The notes: generated from the sequence alone by a model not told the origin. Shown: positions 53,011 to 62,856, numbered from the stretch's first letter. The stretch is 64,000 nucleotides of DNA from CAZEQJ01 sp964514385 (GCA_964514385.1 CAZEQJ010000014.1:1-64000), one strand, 5' to 3'. Numbers and translations are program-made.

Positions 53011-54423
53011 ATGAGTGCAGGATTGGTCTGGTTTAGGAATAACCTTCGGATACACGATAATGAAGTGCTGTACCGGGCAGTCAGCGAAAATGATAATGTC
53101 ATCTGTATTTACTGTTATGACCCTGCATGGGATGAAGCCAACCCCTATCTGGTAGATGTTGCGAAAATGGGAGAGTTCAGAAAAAAATTCCTGAAGGAAT
53201 CTCTCATCAATCTTGACCTCAACCTGAAGAAGTTTGGCGGTGAACTAAATTTCTTCTATGGTAAGCCGCATAAAGTCATTGCTGATATCCTCAGTAAAGA
53301 AAAAGTCGATACCCTCTATTATTCCAGGGAAACCACATACGAGGAAACCCTCCAGGAACAACAGGTCGAAGCTGAAGTCAACCGGAAAAAATGGAATATC
53401 AAAACCTACTGGTGCCATACCTTATATCACCTGGAGGACATTCCGTTTACCATACCCTCTTTACCTGATATTTTCACACAGTTTCGTAAAAAAGTTGAAA
53501 AGGAATCCCACATCCGGGATGAGTTTCCCATACCTGAGGCGATCAACGGAAAATCACTCCACTATGCTGATCAAATAATAGTACCCGATAGCCCAGTAAG
53601 CCGGATAGATGATACTCTCTCATTCCGCGGTGGAGAGTCTGCCGCCTGGGAACGGCTAAATCATTATTTCTGGAAAACAGAAAAGCTCAAAAACTATAAA
53701 TATACACGTAACAAACTGCTGGGTGCTGACTACTCCAGCAAGTTCAGTCCATGGCTTGCCCTGGGGTGTATTTCGGCAAAAACCATCTGGCATCAGGTGG
53801 CGAAGTTTGAAAAACAGGTCCACAAAAATGTATCCACCTACTGGCTGGTATTTGAGCTGATCTGGCGGGATTATTTCTGGTATGTGGCCAGAAAGTTTGG
53901 TAACCGGTTATTCCATTACAAGGGAATAAAGCATGAAGATCCCGGTCATAATCAAAACAGAAAGCTTTTTCAACTATGGTGTGAAGGAAATACGGGTATC
54001 CCCTTTATTGATGCCAACATGCGGGAGCTGAGCAGCACGGGATTTATGAGCAACCGGGGGAGGCAAAATGTAGCCTCGTTTCTGGTAAAAGACCTGAAAG
54101 TAGACTGGCGATGGGGCGCAGCCTGGTTTGAAAGCCTCTTGATAGATTATGACGTGCACAGCAACTGGGGCAACTGGCAGTATGTGACAGGTATTGGGAA
54201 TGATCCGCGAGAAAACCGGTATTTCAATATTCTCAGCCAGGCAAAAAAATACGACAGCAAAGGTGATTACGTCCGGTATTGGATACCTGAACTTCATAAT
54301 GTACCGGGGTTTAAAGCCCACACACCCTCTTTACTCACACGTGAAGAACAGGCTCAACTTTCCTTTTTTCCGGGCACGGATTATCCCAACCCCATTATCA
54401 ACATAAGGAAATGGGTCTACTAG
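53011..54423 (+). CDS. DASH-family cryptochrome/photolyase
   Basis: 470 residues. N-terminal Rossmann-like photolyase domain LVWFRNNLRIHDNEVLYRAV and FAD-binding C-terminal part with GFMSNRGRQNVASFLVKDL and DYDVHSNWGNWQYVTGIGND, the DASH signature. DASH proteins repair cyclobutane dimers in single-stranded DNA or act as blue-light receptors. Start ATG 53011 is 31 bases from the pheA stop. It ends with a CTAG 4-base overlap on the convergent OsmC gene. Confidence 0.93.
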   Translation: MSAGLVWFRNNLRIHDNEVLYRAVSENDNVICIYCYDPAWDEANPYLVDVAKMGEFRKKFLKESLINLDLNLKKFGGELNFFYGKPHKVIADILSKEKVDTLYYSRETTYEETLQEQQVEAEVNRKKWNIKTYWCHTLYHLEDIPFTIPSLPDIFTQFRKKVEKESHIRDEFPIPEAINGKSLHYADQIIVPDSPVSRIDDTLSFRGGESAAWERLNHYFWKTEKLKNYKYTRNKLLGADYSSKFSPWLALGCISAKTIWHQVAKFEKQVHKNVSTYWLVFELIWRDYFWYVARKFGNRLFHYKGIKHEDPGHNQNRKLFQLWCEGNTGIPFIDANMRELSSTGFMSNRGRQNVASFLVKDLKVDWRWGAAWFESLLIDYDVHSNWGNWQYVTGIGNDPRENRYFNILSQAKKYDSKGDYVRYWIPELHNVPGFKAHTPSLLTREEQAQLSFFPGTDYPNPIINIRKWVY

Positions 54424-54833
54424 GGTAATATGTCTATGCCGTACGAAATGTTTACCGTAGGCTCCAGATGCTTGGTCACGGAGCAATATTTATTCATGCT
54501 CAGCTCTACCGCACGTTTCACTTTATCTTCATTGAGATCACCCCAAAACCGGTATTGGATATGGATATTCTTAAATAGCGCCGGAATATCATCCACACGG
54601 TCACCTGTAACCTCAACCTTGTAATCGCGGACAGGTTCACGTTGCTTTTTTAAAATCTGCAGCACATCGATACTGGAGCATGTACCCAAAGAAGCCAGTA
54701 GCACCTGCATCGGTCGCATGCCCTTATTATGGCCGCCTACCTCTGCGGAAGCGTCGGTTTCCAGGGCGAATCCATCGTCATTGGATGCACGTAGATGATA
54801 ATCGTCATCAAGTCTGTCAATGTGTATTTTCAT
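54420..54833 (-). CDS. OsmC-family peroxiredoxin-like protein
   Basis: 137 residues from ATG 54833 (MKIHIDRLDDDYHLRASN). It has GMRPMQVLLASLGTCSSIDV, the OsmC segment with the first Cys, and a second Cys in MNKYCSVTKHLEPTV, forming the redox pair. OsmC/Ohr proteins reduce organic hydroperoxides using these two Cys. An upstream in-frame start at 55079 would overlap the divergent rhodanese gene and was rejected. Confidence 0.9.
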   Translation of the reverse strand: MKIHIDRLDDDYHLRASNDDGFALETDASAEVGGHNKGMRPMQVLLASLGTCSSIDVLQILKKQREPVRDYKVEVTGDRVDDIPALFKNIHIQYRFWGDLNEDKVKRAVELSMNKYCSVTKHLEPTVNISYGIDILP

Positions 54834-54880
54834 GATTACCTTTGGTATGAATTTGATGCAACTTAAAACAATAACTAAAT

Positions 54881-55195
54881 ATGAAAGAAATAAGCGTAAA
54901 AGAATTAAAAGAGTGGCAGGATAATGGAGCGGATTTTCAGCTGATCGATGTGCGTGAACCGCACGAGTATGATCATGGAAATATGGGAGGTGAGTTAATT
55001 CCGCTGGCATCCGTTCCCAGTAATATTGACAAATTTGCCCGCGATAAAAAAGTCGTCGTGCATTGCCGAAGTGGAGCAAGAAGTGCCAATGCCATTCGCT
55101 TTCTGGAGCAAAAAGGATACGATAATCTGTATAATCTTGCCGGCGGTATCATCGCATGGGGTGAAGAAATTGACCCTTCACTACCGAAATTTTAA
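54881..55195 (+). CDS. Rhodanese-domain protein
   Basis: 104 residues, a single rhodanese domain. LIDVREPHEYDHGNMGGELI and the active-site loop VVVHCRSGARSANAI with the catalytic Cys are clear. It transfers sulfane sulfur to a thiophilic acceptor; here probably in the cytoplasm, as there is no signal peptide. It diverges from the OsmC gene by 47 bases, so the two may be co-regulated in redox stress. Confidence 0.93.
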   Translation: MKEISVKELKEWQDNGADFQLIDVREPHEYDHGNMGGELIPLASVPSNIDKFARDKKVVVHCRSGARSANAIRFLEQKGYDNLYNLAGGIIAWGEEIDPSLPKF

Positions 55196-55265
55196 CTTCA
55201 GGGCAATAAATAGATTATTTTTGCATTAATTTTAGTGAAAATAATACTTGTTGAAGGTTATGCGC

Positions 55266-55295
55266 TTGACGTATTAGTCAAAATACATATCTTTA
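55266..55295 (+). promoter_or_regulatory. Promoter with palindrome upstream of gldJ
   Basis: TTGAC at 55266-55270 and TATCTTTA at 55288-55295 stand 17 bases apart and fit Bacteroidota -33 and -7 elements loosely. The -33 part lies in a palindrome TTGAC-GTATTA-GTCAA (55266-55281), which may be an operator. Confidence 0.35.
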
Positions 55296-55330
55296 CTTGT
55301 TGAACAGTGTGTTGAATTTAATTTGTTGTT

Positions 55331-56542
55331 ATGAACAAGCATTTTGGTAATGGCTTTATTGCCACCGCTGGTATTCTTATTAGCGCTTTTATGTATTCAT
55401 GTGCCGGAGGTGGAAATCCTTCCAGCTCAGCTCCGGGTATTCAGAGTACCACCACTCGTCTGGCTTACAATGAAGATGGTGGGTTTCAGGTAAACGAATA
55501 TCGTGGTCAGCCTGATGGTCCCAACCTTGTCTTTATAGAAGGTGGTCGTATGGTATTGGGCTCGTATGAGGAAGATCTCCTGCACAAAAGAGATAATATT
55601 GAAAGAGCTGTAACGGTAGCTTCCTTCTACATGGACGAAACAGAGGTAGCCAACATTCACTGGCTGGAGTATCTCTACTACATTCAGCTCGACAGCTCGC
55701 GTGCGTTTTACGAGTCGGCATTGCCGGACAGCACGGTTTGGGCAAGGGAACTGGCATACAATGATCCGTATGTAGAGCAATACCTCAGATACCCCGGTTT
55801 CCGTTATTTTCCGGTAGTCGGTATAAACTGGAGACAAGCCAATGACTATTGCCACTGGAGAACTTCCGTTGTAAATATTAAACTTGCTGAAGAAGCCGGT
55901 CTGGAAGAGATTCCTGCCGAATCAGGTGGTCGTATTCCTCTGGAAACAGGTGTTGTGCTTCCGGACTACAGACTCCCTTCTGAAGCAGAATGGGAATATG
56001 CCGCACAGGCAATGCTGGGAACGCAGTGGTATGATGAAAACCAGACTCATCAGCGTATTTATCCCTGGGATGGTCATTCCCTGCGTCAGCCATATGGCAA
56101 AGAAATGGGATATTTCCTTGCCAACTTCAAGCGAGGCAGAGGTGACTATGCCGGTATAGCCGGAAAGCTTAATGACGGAGCTATGATTACTGAGTATATC
56201 TATGCCTATCCTCCAAACGACTTCGGTCTGTACAATATGGCAGGTAATGTGAATGAATGGGTACTTGATGTGTACCGCCCACTTTCATTCCAGGATGTAG
56301 AAGACCTTAACCCGGTACGTCGTAATGATTATCTGGATGAAATAAGCCGATATGATGCCGGCGCTGATAACCCGACGCCAAACTCCCTGATGAGTAATAC
56401 CCTACGTGTTTACAAAGGAGGATCATGGAAAGACATCGCTTACTGGCTGTCTCCAGGAACAAGAAGATTTCTTGAAGAAGACAGCGCAACTGCCACCATT
56501 GGTTTCCGTTGTGCGATGATCCGCGCAGACACTAACTATTGA
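55331..56542 (+). CDS. gldJ: GldJ-like gliding motility lipoprotein (SUMF1/FGE-sulfatase fold)
   Basis: 403 residues. The lipobox YSC gives Cys24. The mature part is a formylglycine-generating-enzyme-like domain with NLVFIEGGRMVLGSY, VASFYMDETEVANIHWLEYL, YRLPSEAEWEYAAQA and FGLYNMAGNVNEWVLDVYRP. The start of the mature part (LAYNEDGGFQVNEYRGQPDG) is like GldJ, which supports gliding and the type IX secretion machinery in Flavobacterium. It is shorter than the Flavobacterium protein (561 residues), as in Cytophagales. The alternative is GldK/PorK-like, but the N-terminal pattern favours GldJ. Confidence 0.78.
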   Translation: MNKHFGNGFIATAGILISAFMYSCAGGGNPSSSAPGIQSTTTRLAYNEDGGFQVNEYRGQPDGPNLVFIEGGRMVLGSYEEDLLHKRDNIERAVTVASFYMDETEVANIHWLEYLYYIQLDSSRAFYESALPDSTVWARELAYNDPYVEQYLRYPGFRYFPVVGINWRQANDYCHWRTSVVNIKLAEEAGLEEIPAESGGRIPLETGVVLPDYRLPSEAEWEYAAQAMLGTQWYDENQTHQRIYPWDGHSLRQPYGKEMGYFLANFKRGRGDYAGIAGKLNDGAMITEYIYAYPPNDFGLYNMAGNVNEWVLDVYRPLSFQDVEDLNPVRRNDYLDEISRYDAGADNPTPNSLMSNTLRVYKGGSWKDIAYWLSPGTRRFLEEDSATATIGFRCAMIRADTNY

Positions 56543-56576
56543 TATCGATCAAAACTTGTTCAACATTGTAAACAAA

Positions 56577-56604
56577 CCCTGGCGTGTAATCGTCAGGGTT
56601 TTTT
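56577..56604 (+). terminator. Terminator after gldJ
   Basis: CCCTGGCG and CGTCAGGG form an 8-base stem (one G-U) with loop TGTAAT, followed by six T. The minus-strand version is also followed by GTTTGTTT, so it may serve comF as well. Confidence 0.75.
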
Positions 56605-57268
56605 ATTTCATACTCAATGCAAGAGAAATAACCGAAATTTTGCCAAAATATATCCGTCTGATGGCTTCAAAACATGCCAGTGTCGTAGCCCCTGTAGTGA
56701 CGACATCATCTACCAGAGCAATGTGTTTATAAGAAGAAACACCCTCATTTTGACGGCTAACAGTAAAGTTTCCATCTATAGAGGCAAACCTGTCCTGTCT
56801 TGACTTCGTTGTCTGCGACCTGGCCCGCGATGTACGTAATAATAGTTTATCCAATACTGGCACACCCATTTCACCTGCAATAGAATCTGCAAATAACTGA
56901 CTCTGGTTATATCCGCGCTTTATTAACTTTGTGCGATGAAGCGGAACAGGTATCAAGGCCTCAATACCTGAATCTTTGATTTTCATCGCCATTCTTGTCC
57001 CCATGTCCAATGCGAGGTGTTTGTTATGATGATATTTTATGTCATGCAGTATATGCTGCGTGATACTGTTTTTCTGAAAGTATAAAAGAAACCAGGCTGA
57101 TTCAAGGGGCATTAATGGAGACAGACGATCAAACATCTCTGCTGATGTTTTGGCGAGCGGCAGCTCATTTTCACATGAAATACAAATATGTTGTTCATAT
57201 TTGTAGAGCGGAACCTGACAGGCCACACAATAACCAGGGTATAATATATGAAGAATGTGTTTTAACAT
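56603..57268 (-). CDS. comF: ComF family protein (amidophosphoribosyltransferase-like)
   Basis: 221 residues. N-terminal zinc-finger-like Cys pattern (YPGYCVACQVPL, HICISCENELP) and the phosphoribosyltransferase motif HIALVDDVVTTGATTLACFE. ComF proteins are linked with DNA uptake; the enzymatic role is uncertain. Start codon 57268 faces the next gene's start only 13 bases away. Confidence 0.9.
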   Translation of the reverse strand: MLKHILHILYPGYCVACQVPLYKYEQHICISCENELPLAKTSAEMFDRLSPLMPLESAWFLLYFQKNSITQHILHDIKYHHNKHLALDMGTRMAMKIKDSGIEALIPVPLHRTKLIKRGYNQSQLFADSIAGEMGVPVLDKLLLRTSRARSQTTKSRQDRFASIDGNFTVSRQNEGVSSYKHIALVDDVVTTGATTLACFEAIRRIYFGKISVISLALSMK

Positions 57269-57281
57269 GGTTGTAAATTAA

Positions 57282-57641
57282 ATGTACAAAAAAGATCTGG
57301 AATTAGCGCAAAAATGGTCTCGCCTCACCAAAATGATTGGGGAAAGTGTAGGCAAACGGCCCAAAGACCTGAATAGTGTACTGTTTCTTATCGGTGTGCA
57401 GGAGCTTGGTGCCGGGCCCAGGCCTTTTGAGAAAGAAGAAAAACAGGACCTCATGCATATTGCAATATGTAAAGTGCTTAGCTATGCAGGATATTATAAA
57501 CTTGAGGGACTGGATGAAGAAGGCTGGCCTCATTATAAATTGGTAAAAAAACTACCCCATTTTGATCTTCTTGAACAGGAGCAGTTGCTGAAATGGCATG
57601 TTATTGAATATTTCGAAAAAGAGTTTAATACCTCTATTTGA
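57282..57641 (+). CDS. Conserved-looking protein of unknown function
   Basis: 119 residues, soluble and helical (LELAQKWSRLTKMIGESVGK, LNSVLFLIGVQELGAG). It has no signal peptide. The opening KDLNSVLFLIGVQELGAGPR pattern and charged C-terminus look like a conserved Bacteroidota family, but I recall no function. It is divergent from comF with a 13-base gap, so its promoter lies inside comF. Confidence 0.65.
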   Translation: MYKKDLELAQKWSRLTKMIGESVGKRPKDLNSVLFLIGVQELGAGPRPFEKEEKQDLMHIAICKVLSYAGYYKLEGLDEEGWPHYKLVKKLPHFDLLEQEQLLKWHVIEYFEKEFNTSI

Positions 57642-57670
57642 TGCGGCATTAAAACAAAAGTGTATATTTG
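57637..57670 (+). promoter_or_regulatory. Promoter of the peptide-binding lipoprotein gene
   Basis: TTTG (57637-57640), spacer 22, and TATATTTG (57663-57670) match the Bacteroidota TTTG / TAnnTTTG promoter. The ATG at 57692 follows 21 bases after the -7 box; the upstream in-frame start at 57668 would lie inside this box. Confidence 0.55.
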
Positions 57671-57691
57671 TTACATACCATAGTACCGGGA

Positions 57692-59407
57692 ATGAATAAG
57701 CAAGGAGTTACATTATTTACATTTTGTGCCATACTATTTTTCAGCACGTGTCAGCAGAGAGAAGAAAAACGGGAGCTATTACCAGCCGATGGGGGTAAGT
57801 TTTATGGAGGTGTACTGAATGTCAACGAATCGGAATACCTGAAAACACTATACCCACCTGCTATTACGGATGTTTTTTCCTACCGGATTGCCAGCCAGAT
57901 TTACGAAGGCCTTTTTACTTTTGATCCCAGGACATTACGTACCATACCCCTTCTTGTTGAAAACTATTCGGTAAGTGAGGATGGCAAAACCTATATTTTC
58001 AGGATCAAGGATAATGTATTCTTTCATGATGATGAATGTTTTGAAAATGGAAAGGGCAGGGAGCTGACATCAGAAGATGTTATTTACTGCTTTGAGCGAC
58101 TCGGCATCCCCGCTGATAATAATATGGGACATGCTGTACTGGAGAATATTGAAGGCTTTTCGTCTTTCTATGCAGGACAATCGGACGAAATCGAAGGAAT
58201 CGAAGCTATTGACGATCATACGCTAAAAATATCACTCACTAACCCCGGGGCCTTTTTTACCACCCAGCTGGCACGTTCTTTTACCTACATTTATCCCAGA
58301 GAAGCTGTCGAGTATTATGGCGAAGATTTCAGGCGCTCACCCGTAGGTACAGGGCCTTTTTATCTACACGACCTGAATGAGGGATCACAGGTGGTCCTGA
58401 GAAAAAATCAGAATTACCACGGGAAGGATGAAAATGGAAATCAGCTTCCCTTTCTGGAGGCTATCAACATCACCTTTATCAATGATAAAAAGAGTGAGCT
58501 TTTTGAGTTTCGAAAAGGTAATCTCGATATGATCTACCGGTTGCCAACGGAATATATCATTGAAATACTGGAAGAAACGATGGGAAATGAATCGGGTGAC
58601 TACAGCAATTTTCAGCTTCAGCGCAAACCCGAGATGGTAACGCATTTTCTGGTATTCAACAATGATAGTCTTTTCCGGAACAAAAACCTGCGCAAAGCCT
58701 TCAGCTATGCTATTGACAGGGAAAAAATTCTGAATTTTGTTCTGAATGGAGAAGGGTATGCTGCCGGCACCCATGGAATTACGCCGCCTGTATTTCCTGA
58801 TTATAATCTAGATCTGATTAAGGGTTATCCTTTTGATGTTGACTCTGCTTTATTCTACATGGATAAAGCCGGATACCCCGGCGGTACTGAATTAGGTGAT
58901 ATTACCATTTATCTAAATGCCGAAGGCCAGCGCAATACCAATGTAGCGGTAGAGATTCAGAAACAACTTAAAGAGCATATCAATGTCGAGGTTAAATTGA
59001 ATGTGATCCCGTTTGCACAACTCACCGACAGGAGTATGACAGGTGACTTCACGCTTATGCGCATGGCGTGGTATGCCGATTACCCAAACCCCGAAAGCTT
59101 CCTTTCCTTATTCTCCAACCGGCACATGGAAAATGGGCAAAATGTGTATCCAAATATTGCACGATATAACAGTGATCGCTTTCAGGAAAGCTATGAAGCC
59201 GGTCTGTCAGCTGAAACCATCGACGAAGCCTATTCGCGCTTTATCGAAGCTGAAAATATTATGATAGAGGATGCCCCTGTGCTAATCCTGTGGTATGACG
59301 AAGGCTATCGGCTGCTTCAACCCTGGGTAAAGGATTTCTTCAATAATTCGATAGAATTTAGAAATTACGCCACTGTATACTTTGACAAAACTGATCCATC
59401 CCTTTAA
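57692..59407 (+). CDS. ABC-type peptide-binding lipoprotein (SBP_bac_5)
   Basis: 571 residues from ATG 57692. Lipobox FSTC puts the lipidated Cys at residue 20. The solute-binding family-5 fold shows YRIASQIYEGLFTFDPRTLR, LRKAFSYAIDREKILNFVL and DFTLMRMAWYADYPNPESFL, the last typical of oligopeptide binding. It captures peptides or related ligands for an importer; no permease genes are adjacent, so the transporter is elsewhere or the protein has another role. The DUF4175 gene follows after a few bases. Confidence 0.9.
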   Translation: MNKQGVTLFTFCAILFFSTCQQREEKRELLPADGGKFYGGVLNVNESEYLKTLYPPAITDVFSYRIASQIYEGLFTFDPRTLRTIPLLVENYSVSEDGKTYIFRIKDNVFFHDDECFENGKGRELTSEDVIYCFERLGIPADNNMGHAVLENIEGFSSFYAGQSDEIEGIEAIDDHTLKISLTNPGAFFTTQLARSFTYIYPREAVEYYGEDFRRSPVGTGPFYLHDLNEGSQVVLRKNQNYHGKDENGNQLPFLEAINITFINDKKSELFEFRKGNLDMIYRLPTEYIIEILEETMGNESGDYSNFQLQRKPEMVTHFLVFNNDSLFRNKNLRKAFSYAIDREKILNFVLNGEGYAAGTHGITPPVFPDYNLDLIKGYPFDVDSALFYMDKAGYPGGTELGDITIYLNAEGQRNTNVAVEIQKQLKEHINVEVKLNVIPFAQLTDRSMTGDFTLMRMAWYADYPNPESFLSLFSNRHMENGQNVYPNIARYNSDRFQESYEAGLSAETIDEAYSRFIEAENIMIEDAPVLILWYDEGYRLLQPWVKDFFNNSIEFRNYATVYFDKTDPSL

Positions 59408-59425
59408 GCGTTGAAGTCTATACGT

Positions 59426-62400
59426 ATGGATGAACGAAATTTACTTCTCAGGCAGATCCACAGATTTAAAAAACGAATATTTCTAAATCGGCTCATTAGA
59501 AAGGTGAGCCTTTTTCTGTTGCTTTCATTCCTGATATTTACGCTGGCTTCATTGATGGAATTCACCTTTAGGCTGAATACAACAGGAAGGCTGATAATAT
59601 TTATAACGATCTTAATATCAGCAGGTTATCTTCTATTTCGCTTTATTTTAGCTCCACTTGAGGCTTACCTGCGCGTAGACAAAAAGATGTCCGACGATGA
59701 GGCCGCCCGACAGTTGAGCGGATACATTCCAGGCCTGGAGGACCGGCTGCTGAATTATCTTCAATTGAGACGTGAAGCAAAGCAAAATGATCTGCTTATC
59801 GCTGCCATTGAGCAAAAAACAAAATCCCTGAGTGTATTTCGTTTTGAAGATGCTATTTCCATACGTCAGGATCTGCGAAACTTTTTAATCTCTTTCGTTG
59901 GCATCAGCACGCTGGTAATATTAGGTAGTGTTCCCTTCAAAAATATTTTTCTTGAGCCAACTTCAAGGATAGTACAATTCAACAAAACATTTGTGCCCCC
60001 GTCTCCTTATGAGTTCAATTGGATAAATAGTGATGAAACCCTTTATTTCGGAGAATCCGCCTCCTTAAAGTTTGACATAGGTGGATCTGCGCTGGCTGAG
60101 GATGTATACATTCTCATTAATCGTCGAAAAATAAAGCTTTCAGCATCACAAAGTGCTGATTTTGAGTACTTTATCGACAAAGTTTATGAAGATAAACTCG
60201 GTTTTCAGTTACAATGCAACGGGTATCTGTCTCAACGCTTTTCCGCTGTAGTAACAAAACGACCGACCTTGAATTTCCTTCAGATTAACCTTGATTACCC
60301 CGACTATACAGGTCGTGACTATGAGACCATCAGCAATACCGGTAACGCCGAAGTGCCGGAAGGTACGATCCTGACCTGGAGTGTAGACACTGAGTTTTCT
60401 GATTCTGTTTTCATTCTCAACAATGAGATGAAATCCATGCTTCGTAAATCGGGTGATACGCATGTGTTGCAGCGTCAGGTGCTATCAGATTTTCCTTACG
60501 AGATCCGTCTCTTTAATGCCAGTGGCACCAATAGTGACAAACTGCTATATGAGATCGAAATCATTGAGGATCAATATCCGGAGCTTGATGTCAATGTACG
60601 CGAGGATACCCTTCGCTTTAACTATATTCTCTTATCCGGTTCGGTTGCGGATGATTATGGTATCAACTCTGTAAAACTCCATTATGCTGTCGATAGAGGT
60701 GAAGAAAAGGTAGTCTCTATTCCATCCATAAGTGATAACCTGAATCAGCCGTTTTATTATCAATGGTTTCTGGATAGCCTGTCACTTTCAAAAGGAAGCC
60801 AGATTACCTACTACTTATCTGTAAGCGACAATGATGCAGTAAATGGTAGTAAAACAACAAAAAGCAGGGTATTTAATTTTGGTATACCTAGCTCGAAAAC
60901 GCTCGCAGAAAATGCTTCAAAAAGCGCACAAAACACTGATAATCAGCTAGATAAAACATTGCAGCAAGCGGAAGACCTCAATGAACAGATCAAAGAACTT
61001 CAGGAAAACCTGCGGGGGAAGCGACGCTTGAGCTGGGAAGATGAAAAAGAAATCAGGGAGATGCTGGCCCAAAAGGAAATACTGAAGGAGCAGGTGGAAC
61101 AATTGAAAAAGCAAATTGAGGATACAAGAAATAAAACCGAATTAAGTACAGAAAATCAGGAGCTGGCCAAAAGAGCGCAAGAGTTACAACAACTGATGGA
61201 CGAAGTACTGGACGAAGAAACGCGCAGATTATATGAAGAGCTCGAGCGGCTCATGGATGAACAGTATCAGGATATTAATGAGATTAATGAAAACGTAGAG
61301 GAGCTGGACCGAAAACAGGAAAATACAATAAAGAGTCTTGAACGCTCCATTGAAATGTTCAAAAAATTCAAGTTTGACCTGAAAGCCGATGAAATCATTC
61401 AGGAAGCGGCTGAACTCGAACAGGCACTAGATTCGCTTTCAAATGAAATCGAAGACATGAGTAATGCGGATGAAAATGAGGTAGCTGAAGAAAATAAACT
61501 AGAAGAATCAAATAATAGTGAACTGGATAGTCTTTCAGAAGAGGGGAGTGAGGGGATGTCCGAAGAAATGAAAGAGAGGGCAGAGGAATTGAAGCAGCAG
61601 ATGGAGGAGTTGATGGAAAATATGGAAGAGCTACGGGAGATCAACGAATCAAGGAATAAGCCGCAGGATATTGAGGAAGCAGAGGAGGCTGCAGATGATG
61701 CCGAGCAATCCATGCAGGATGCGGAGGAAGAAATGCAGCAAAATAATCAGCAGGAAGGAAAGAAAAAGCTAGAGGAAGGTTCACAAAGCCTGCAGAAACT
61801 GCAACAAAGTCTTCAACAATCACAAAGTATGAGTGGTGAAACTCTTCAGGTAAATATCCAAAACCTGAGAAATATCCTGGATAATCTGGTAACGTTGAGT
61901 TTTGATCAGGAAGAAATTATCCAGCAATTCCGTGGTGTTACGAATGTTGATCCGCTGTATTACGAATTAGGTGAACAGCAGCTTGCGCTCCTGGATGATT
62001 CAGAAATAGTCTACGATAGTGTCGCTTTTCTTGCTGAGCAAATTTTTGCCATACAGACAGTAGCCATGAAAGAGTTGGAAGAGATGAAATATACGTTAGA
62101 GAAATCTTTGGAATATATCAGGGCGAAAGAAAAAGGAAATGCGTTGGTTAATCAGCAGTTGGCCATGTCACATATGAATAAACTAGCCAATATATTAAGT
62201 GAAATACTGGATCAGTTACAAAACGCTTCATCCGGCAGCGGGGAGGGGCAATCGCAGAAGAACGATCCCAACTTAAGTCAGTTGCAGCAACAGTTAAATC
62301 AAAAGATCCGGGAATTAAAACGTAGCGGTAAAAGCGGACGTGAACTTTCAGAAGAACTGGCAAGACTAGCTGCTGAGCAGGAACGCATTCGTGAAGCCCT

Positions 62401-62827
62401 TGAAAAAATGGGCATAATGGAACAACGCGGTGGAGAAAACGGCAAGGGTGAAAATGGAAATGGTGAAGGTGGAGTTGAAGGGGAAAACGGTGAACAAATA
62501 AAGCAGCAAATTCTAGATGAAATGCTGCAAAATGAGATAGACCTGGTGAACAAGCGCATCAATGACCGGCTGATTAATCGGCAGGAGCAGCTACTGGAAC
62601 GATTAATGGATTTTGAAAAAGCAAGCAACGAAAGGGGTGAAAAAGAAGAACGGGAAGGTGAAACAGCTCAGGACCTGGAGCGGGTATTACCTCCGGATAT
62701 TGAAGAATACCTGAAATCGAGGCAAAGTGACATTGAATTGTTAAAAACTGTGCCTGGTAGAGTTAATCCTTATTATAAATCTGAAATAAACGAATATTTT
62801 AAACGACTGAGTAATCAGGATAAATAG
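59426..62827 (+). CDS. DUF4175-family giant coiled-coil membrane protein
   Basis: 1133 residues from ATG 59426 (an upstream TTG at 59411 is possible). Three N-terminal membrane segments (about 24-45, 52-72, 152-170), a beta-rich region (about 180-490), then a very long Glu/Gln-rich coiled coil (about 495-800), a second helical region with Gln/Ser repeats (about 930-1000) and a Gly/Glu/Asn linker (about 1010-1030) before a charged tail. This layout matches Bacteroidota DUF4175 proteins. Function is unknown; they are predicted envelope or cell-shape components. The gene lies just upstream of the RsbW-like, ybeY and mnmG genes, an order I recall as common in the phylum. Confidence 0.8.
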   Translation: MDERNLLLRQIHRFKKRIFLNRLIRKVSLFLLLSFLIFTLASLMEFTFRLNTTGRLIIFITILISAGYLLFRFILAPLEAYLRVDKKMSDDEAARQLSGYIPGLEDRLLNYLQLRREAKQNDLLIAAIEQKTKSLSVFRFEDAISIRQDLRNFLISFVGISTLVILGSVPFKNIFLEPTSRIVQFNKTFVPPSPYEFNWINSDETLYFGESASLKFDIGGSALAEDVYILINRRKIKLSASQSADFEYFIDKVYEDKLGFQLQCNGYLSQRFSAVVTKRPTLNFLQINLDYPDYTGRDYETISNTGNAEVPEGTILTWSVDTEFSDSVFILNNEMKSMLRKSGDTHVLQRQVLSDFPYEIRLFNASGTNSDKLLYEIEIIEDQYPELDVNVREDTLRFNYILLSGSVADDYGINSVKLHYAVDRGEEKVVSIPSISDNLNQPFYYQWFLDSLSLSKGSQITYYLSVSDNDAVNGSKTTKSRVFNFGIPSSKTLAENASKSAQNTDNQLDKTLQQAEDLNEQIKELQENLRGKRRLSWEDEKEIREMLAQKEILKEQVEQLKKQIEDTRNKTELSTENQELAKRAQELQQLMDEVLDEETRRLYEELERLMDEQYQDINEINENVEELDRKQENTIKSLERSIEMFKKFKFDLKADEIIQEAAELEQALDSLSNEIEDMSNADENEVAEENKLEESNNSELDSLSEEGSEGMSEEMKERAEELKQQMEELMENMEELREINESRNKPQDIEEAEEAADDAEQSMQDAEEEMQQNNQQEGKKKLEEGSQSLQKLQQSLQQSQSMSGETLQVNIQNLRNILDNLVTLSFDQEEIIQQFRGVTNVDPLYYELGEQQLALLDDSEIVYDSVAFLAEQIFAIQTVAMKELEEMKYTLEKSLEYIRAKEKGNALVNQQLAMSHMNKLANILSEILDQLQNASSGSGEGQSQKNDPNLSQLQQQLNQKIRELKRSGKSGRELSEELARLAAEQERIREALEKMGIMEQRGGENGKGENGNGEGGVEGENGEQIKQQILDEMLQNEIDLVNKRINDRLINRQEQLLERLMDFEKASNERGEKEEREGETAQDLERVLPPDIEEYLKSRQSDIELLKTVPGRVNPYYKSEINEYFKRLSNQDK

Positions 62828-62856
62828 TTATAATTGTAGCATGTAGGCATAACGCT

